This document shows, one piece after another, positions 61,212-64,000 of a stretch of DNA of 64,000 nucleotides. Made by a program: the position numbers and the translations under genes. Origin of the DNA: Bos javanicus (lineage: Eukaryota > Chordata > Mammalia > Artiodactyla > Bovidae); contig NC_083882.1 in NCBI RefSeq assembly GCF_032452875.1, positions 35,394,001-35,458,000 of the forward strand, given 5' to 3'. Positions within the stretch are counted from its first letter, which is position 1. Each line of letters starts with the position of its first letter. The notes beneath the pieces were generated by a model. That model saw only the letters and a list, made by a program, of their open reading frames with translations, searched no databases and was not told the DNA's origin.

Positions 61212-62358
61212 GTAAGTGTATACCCTATACTGAATTGCGTTTGGTTGAATCTGAATAACATTGTTAATCAGCCAGTTTGCAGTTTATACCTTCTTTAAGA
61301 GATTTGGGTTTGACTGTGAGTGAGGAACTGTGAGTGATGGGGGGAAACTTTCAATCATGGAGGTTTAGGTAGCATAATACTCAGAGCTGGAGGCATATGT
61401 GAAAATCAAAGTTTTATACGAGTTTGACTTGTAATAGTTTTACCCAAGTTGCACAATGAAAACATCAGCATCAGTCAAGGAGAACTGAGGAAAAAAGATT
61501 TTGAATGCTAAATATGGATTGGGGGAGAAAAAGATACATATTGACATTTGCACCAAACTGAGGAAAATATATTATTTTTCACCACATGAAAACTAATTCT
61601 CTGTTCTAAAAGTATAGTACTTTATTTTGAGGTTAAAGCAAAATAGAATATAAGAATTTAGGCCATTTTATTTCTTGATGAATTTTAATATGTAAAGAGA
61701 GATAATCTTGCTTCATTTGGTAGAATTTGGGGAAGAAAAATATCTGTCATTTCTGCTTTCTCTTTTCTTTATTTTCCTCAGTTTTGCTCCTATGTTAAGT
61801 AGAGTTTATTTCACTTGGGTGAAAACTGTTTCACAAAATTCAGTACATTTTATCATATCATTAGTAACTTTTCTTTTCAGTTTCCTAAGGAGTGATGTTC
61901 TTGAGTACTTTGCATAGTAAGGGTTATCGTTGAAAAGACCAGAACCTCACTTATTGAGGGTGAGGTAGAAGGAAATTTGATTATCATTAGAAAATATAAT
62001 GCAGAAATTTAGATGATCTCTTGTCATCTGGTTCCCACCTCACCTTCATTTGGCTGTCAGCCATCTTTAAAAGTGTTTTTAACTCTTCATTCTCTCTCAA
62101 TAGAACAGAAGTGGTTTTCCTTTGAAAAAATTTACATATCAGAAAATAGACTTCAAAGTATTTATGTTTTTCCCACTTAAAAAACAGGTTTTTTAGAAGA
62201 CAGTCACTTTTCTGAGTCAATTATAAATATTTAAAGCCTCAGTTCTGAAAAATCACTTTCTTTTCAAGAGTTTATCATATGCTTAACCCTGTTTAACTTG
62301 GCAGCAGAAAGACTAATGGATTTCATTATTTGATAAATGTTTGTATGTGTTTATTTAG
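61212..62358. other. intron 6
   Basis: 1.15 kb of AT-rich sequence with no repeat or gene recognised. Confidence 0.5.
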
Positions 62359-62438
62359 GCGGAAGATGATGAAACACCTGTGGATTTAAACAAACACCTG
62401 CATCAAATAGAAAAACCTTATAAAGAAGTCATGACGAG
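62359..62438 (+). CDS. PIK3C2A: PIK3C2A exon 7, residues 523-549
   Basis: Acceptor TTTATTTAG. It encodes [20 protein letters not shown]... to MT plus two bases of Arg 549. The donor is GAG|GTGTGG, a weaker match than its neighbours, but the frame into exon 8 (R-HPVEELLD) supports it. Linker between the Ras-binding and C2 domains. Confidence 0.95.
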
Positions 62439-62570
62439 GTGTGGCATCTGAAACATTAATTTCAGATTTTCAAACTTTAATTTTGGATGTGAATGCATTT
62501 ATTTTAGTAAATAAAACAATCATTCTTGTATATAGTATCTTTCAGCCACAATAACTGTTCTTCATTTTAG
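62439..62570. other. PIK3C2A: intron 7 (132 bp)
   Basis: Very short intron, GTGTGG to CTTCATTTTAG, AT-rich. Confidence 0.9.
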
Positions 62571-62634
62571 ACATCCTGTTGAAGAACTTTTAGATTTGTA
62601 TCATAATCAAGTGGAGTTGGCTCTTCAAATTGAA
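62571..62634 (+). CDS. PIK3C2A: PIK3C2A exon 8, residues 549-570
   Basis: Completes Arg 549 and encodes [20 protein letters not shown] to Glu 570, in phase 0, with donor GAA|GTAAGT. It is the last exon in the window. The C2, helical, kinase, PX and second C2 domains are beyond the right edge. Confidence 0.97.
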
Positions 62635-63274
62635 GTAAGTTCTAATTTATATTTTGGCATGATGGTTTAAAGATTCTTTTCCCTGTATTCTCTTAAATAC
62701 TATTGTTGAAATTGGATTAAATATTTTAGAAGGACTATTTAAACTATATTCTTGATGTTGCTATTTGAGAACTTATTTTCTGATCCAACATATTAATAGA
62801 AATTTAGTACTTGGGTTACTTCAGCTTTATTACTAAGAGGAACCTTCAGTTCAATTCAAAAAGCATTTATTGAATGCTTGCTAGATGTGCTGGGGTTGTG
62901 AAAATGAATGACCTGAGCCCCACTTACCAGGAACTTAAACAGAGACTTAAATAGAATTTCAATATAGTAAATGTAGAATAGGGGTATGCATTGAGGTTTT
63001 TTGAGAGATCAAACAAGAGCACTTTTCCAGTCAACTTGAGAGTTCAAGGAAGAGGCCTCTAAGAAGGGTTGTTGCCAAGTCTTAAATGGTATGAGTTAGC
63101 TAGAAGATAGTTGGAAAGGGCATGTGAACAAAAGTATATAGGTGTGAAACATATGGGGAAGTATAAGCACTTATCTAATACAGAGTATGAGGTGAAGATT
63201 GAAAGATGACATTGGAGATAGGCCAATATAAATTACCACCCTGTAATCCATATTATGTTTTACTTTATTCTCCA
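62635..63274. other. intron 8, first part
   Basis: 62850-63230 resembles an old unassigned mammalian repeat ('agcatttattgaatgcttgc' start). No gene. Confidence 0.4.
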
Positions 63275-63482
63275 GATCAGGGGGCCATATACAGTCCACT
63301 TCCAATTCTTGTAAATAAAAATTTGGCGGGGGCACAGCCACATCCATTTGTTTACATGTTTTCTATGACTGCATCTGTGCTCTAATACTAAAGTTGAGTA
63401 GTTGAGATAGAGACCATATGCCCTGCAAAGCCTAAACAAGTTACTATTTTCATTTTATAGGAAATGTTTGCTGACCCCTTCT
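63275..63482 (+). mobile_element. MER20-like hAT-Charlie DNA transposon
   Basis: About 205 bp with near-terminal 'cagggggccatatacagtcc' and 'gaaatgtttgctgacccctt', plus the internal blocks 'cacagccacatccatttgttt', 'gttgagtagttgagatagag' and 'gccctgcaaagcctaaa'. The size and order fit MER20 as I recall it. Needs a library search for the exact subfamily. Confidence 0.7.
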
Positions 63483-63675
63483 GTAATCATTTAAGGTGTT
63501 ATTTAAGGTGTTTTAAGCTGAGGGTAGGAGGTAGAGTGGGGTAGAGTAGTTGACTTGTTTAATCTTGATCTTTGAAGTCCCTCTGCCTAAAGGAAGTTAA
63601 CTTTAGGGTTGCCAGGATTGGTCTCAGGGAGACTACTTAGGCAAGACTTTTTATAGTGGTCTAGGTAAAAGACAG

Positions 63676-63888
63676 GCTTCCCTGGTGGCTCAGTGGTAAA
63701 GAGTCTACCTGCCAATGCAGGAGATGTCGATTCAGTCCCTGGGTCAGGAAGATCCACTGGAGAAGGAAATGGCAACCCACTCCAGTATTCTTGCCTGAGA
63801 CATCCTATGGACACAGGAGCCTGGTGGGCTATAGTCCGTGGGGTCATGAAAGAGCTGGACATGACTTAGTGACTAAACAACAACAGCA
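63676..63888 (+). repeat. Bov-tA SINE
   Basis: 'ggcttccctggtggctcagt' to 'catgacttagtgactaaac', followed by an AAC/AGC tail. Confidence 0.9.
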
Positions 63889-64000
63889 GGTAATATATAA
63901 TGAGTATGGTGACAGTAAAGAGAAGGGACTGATTAACGATATTTAGGAGATAAAATTGGTTAGATTTTGATAGATAATGAGATATAAGTGAAGAAATAGT

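Overview
The window comes from a ruminant, most likely bovid, nuclear genome. It is AT-rich and intron-dominated, and it is crowded with repeats found only in ruminants or cetartiodactyls: BOV-A2 and Bov-tA SINEs, BovB LINE pieces and CHR-type SINEs. I cannot tell cattle from buffalo, sheep or goat by eye. The one protein-coding gene I can support is the 5' third of PIK3C2A (class II phosphoinositide 3-kinase, alpha isoform) on the + strand. It runs from a CpG-island promoter and non-coding first exon near 1.75-1.89 kb, through the large first coding exon at 37.8-39.0 kb, to coding exons at 53.3, 58.2, 60.4, 61.1, 62.4 and 62.6 kb. The seven coding pieces join in a consistent frame (1710 nt, 570 codons) and the gene continues past the right edge.

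Region by region: 1-1.26 kb is upstream sequence with an old MIR. 1.3-2.35 kb is a CpG island with CCAAT, GC-box, ETS/CRE and YY1-like motifs and a 21-codon upstream ORF. 1.89-37.83 kb is intron 1, which holds a full-length processed pseudogene of adenosine kinase (ADK, 7.0-8.9 kb) with a perfect 14-bp target-site duplication, a 5'-truncated BovB LINE (21.9-24.1 kb) inside an older LTR-like repeat, antisense L1 pieces, and many SINEs. 38.97-53.26 kb is intron 2. It contains an antisense endogenous-retrovirus insertion (40.8-42.5 kb) that is not a provirus: it runs from R to R, ends in a poly(A) tail and is flanked by a 15-bp duplication, so it looks like a LINE-retrotransposed retroviral mRNA. 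A long antisense L1 lies at 46.0-48.4 kb. From 53 kb on, exons become dense and repeats shorter.

The encoded PIK3C2A part covers the N-terminal clathrin-binding and regulatory region (exon 2) and the Ras-binding domain (exons 4-6). The C2, helical, kinase, PX and C-terminal C2 domains must lie downstream. I found no tRNA, rRNA, CRISPR or bacterial features, and no previously unknown protein system. The most unusual item is the processed retroviral transcript.
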